A stretch of DNA of 64,000 bases from Bacillus sp. S3 (GTDB lineage Bacteria; Bacillota; Bacilli; Bacillales; Cytobacillaceae), in the NCBI RefSeq assembly GCF_005154805.1, contig NZ_CP039727.1:3345501-3409500 (forward strand). Reading direction: 5' to 3'. Below the pieces are notes generated by a model. It saw nothing but the letters and a program-made list of their open reading frames with translations. It had not been told where the DNA came from and made no database searches. The position numbers and the translations under genes are program-made. Shown here one piece after another: positions 63,817 to 64,000 of the stretch. The first letter of the stretch is position 1, and each line of letters starts with the position of its first letter.

Positions 63817-64000
63817 TTACCCCTTCATCCCTTTCTTCTCACAAAGCTCGAATAAAACACCTGCTGCTGATTTTGGATGCAGGAAGGCGATATCTGCCCC
63901 TCCTGCACCGGGTCTTGGTTTTTCATCAATCATGCGGATTCCGTTTTCTTTCATTTCGGCAATTCTGTCTTCAATTGAGGTAACACCAAGTGCAACATGG
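63817..64000 (-). CDS. yqjC: Methylmalonyl-CoA epimerase, C-terminal part (cut by window edge)
   Basis: The minus strand encodes at least 61 residues ending in the stop codon at 63817. The visible [39 protein letters not shown] and GVLFELCE segments are typical of the vicinal-oxygen-chelate fold of methylmalonyl-CoA epimerase, including the metal-binding His and Glu. It inverts the methyl centre of methylmalonyl-CoA. It is one base upstream of yqjD, so the two are coupled. The start lies outside the window. Confidence 0.9.
   Translation of the reverse strand, partial: HVALGVTSIEDRIAEMKENGIRMIDEKPRPGAGGADIAFLHPKSAAGVLFELCEKKGMKG

Overview
The window looks like a chromosomal segment of a low-GC, endospore-forming Bacillaceae bacterium (Bacillus, Neobacillus or a close relative). 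The evidence is dense sporulation content (spmAB, dacB, spoVA, the spoIIA operon, dacF, spoIIM, mciZ, a yjcZ-type peptide), AGGAGG-like ribosome-binding sites throughout, GTG/TTG starts, and gene order that follows the fer-to-lysA-to-xerD-to-yqjC part of the Bacillus subtilis map with local gains and losses. No rRNA, tRNA, prophage or CRISPR array was seen.

Layout. 1-2652: 5' end of ypbB, ferredoxin fer, FMN-riboswitch-controlled riboflavin transporter ribU, and an M23/LysM cell-wall hydrolase. 2830-4549: ECF sigma factor sigX with its anti-sigma rsiX. 4750-10794: resABC cytochrome c maturation genes and the resDE two-component system. 10893-14095: rluB and the spore-core genes spmA, spmB and dacB. 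14249-18911: a sodF-like superoxide dismutase, ypuI, an unrecognised gene, condensin partners scpAB, a 28-residue yjcZ-type peptide, ypuF and an orphan ribT. 19397-23181: ypuA and lysA with an IS1182-type element between them. 23337-29413: spoVAF-AEa-AB-AA, sigF-spoIIAB-spoIIAA and dacF. 29577-34862: nucleoside catabolism (pdp, punA, deoB), xerD, yqzK and fur. 34974-40511: spoIIM, a second copy of the same IS, an endonuclease Q-like gene, nudF, mciZ, yqkF and yqkE. 40618-44263: an acetoacetate/ketone-body block (CoA-transferase scoBA, thiolase, HMG-CoA lyase). 44344-48237: small genes, yqkD, yqkB, a CDGSH protein, the SOS-type pair yqjX/yqjW and yqzH. 48308-54673: a SWIM/SNF2 helicase, yqjQ, yqjP and a proline T-box with proI. 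54740-64000: a family 2 glycosyltransferase, namA, rnz, zwf, a second Y-family polymerase (yqjH/dinB), yqjE, acyl-CoA carboxylase yqjD and a partial methylmalonyl-CoA epimerase.

How the genes work together. The res genes build and regulate the cytochrome c/respiratory apparatus. The spoIIA operon switches on forespore transcription, which should drive dacF and the spoVA genes; both have matching sigma-F/G-like promoters here. deoB-punA-pdp degrade nucleosides, and a consensus cre site plus an unassigned 16-bp dyad lie ahead of deoB. The CoA-transferase, thiolase and HMG-CoA lyase together would convert HMG-CoA/acetoacetate, for example from leucine breakdown, to acetyl-CoA, while yqjD/yqjC point to propionyl- or methylmalonyl-CoA metabolism.

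The most striking observation is the pair of near-identical IS1182-type elements. Each sits in an intrinsic terminator and is flanked by a direct duplication of the complete GC-rich stem-loop core. The duplications differ in length (23 and 16 bp), and the cut points are symmetric about each palindrome (AAG...CTT). This suggests that the element selects folded or palindromic terminator DNA. A second notable point is a spoVA locus without the spoVAC-AD-AEb core.
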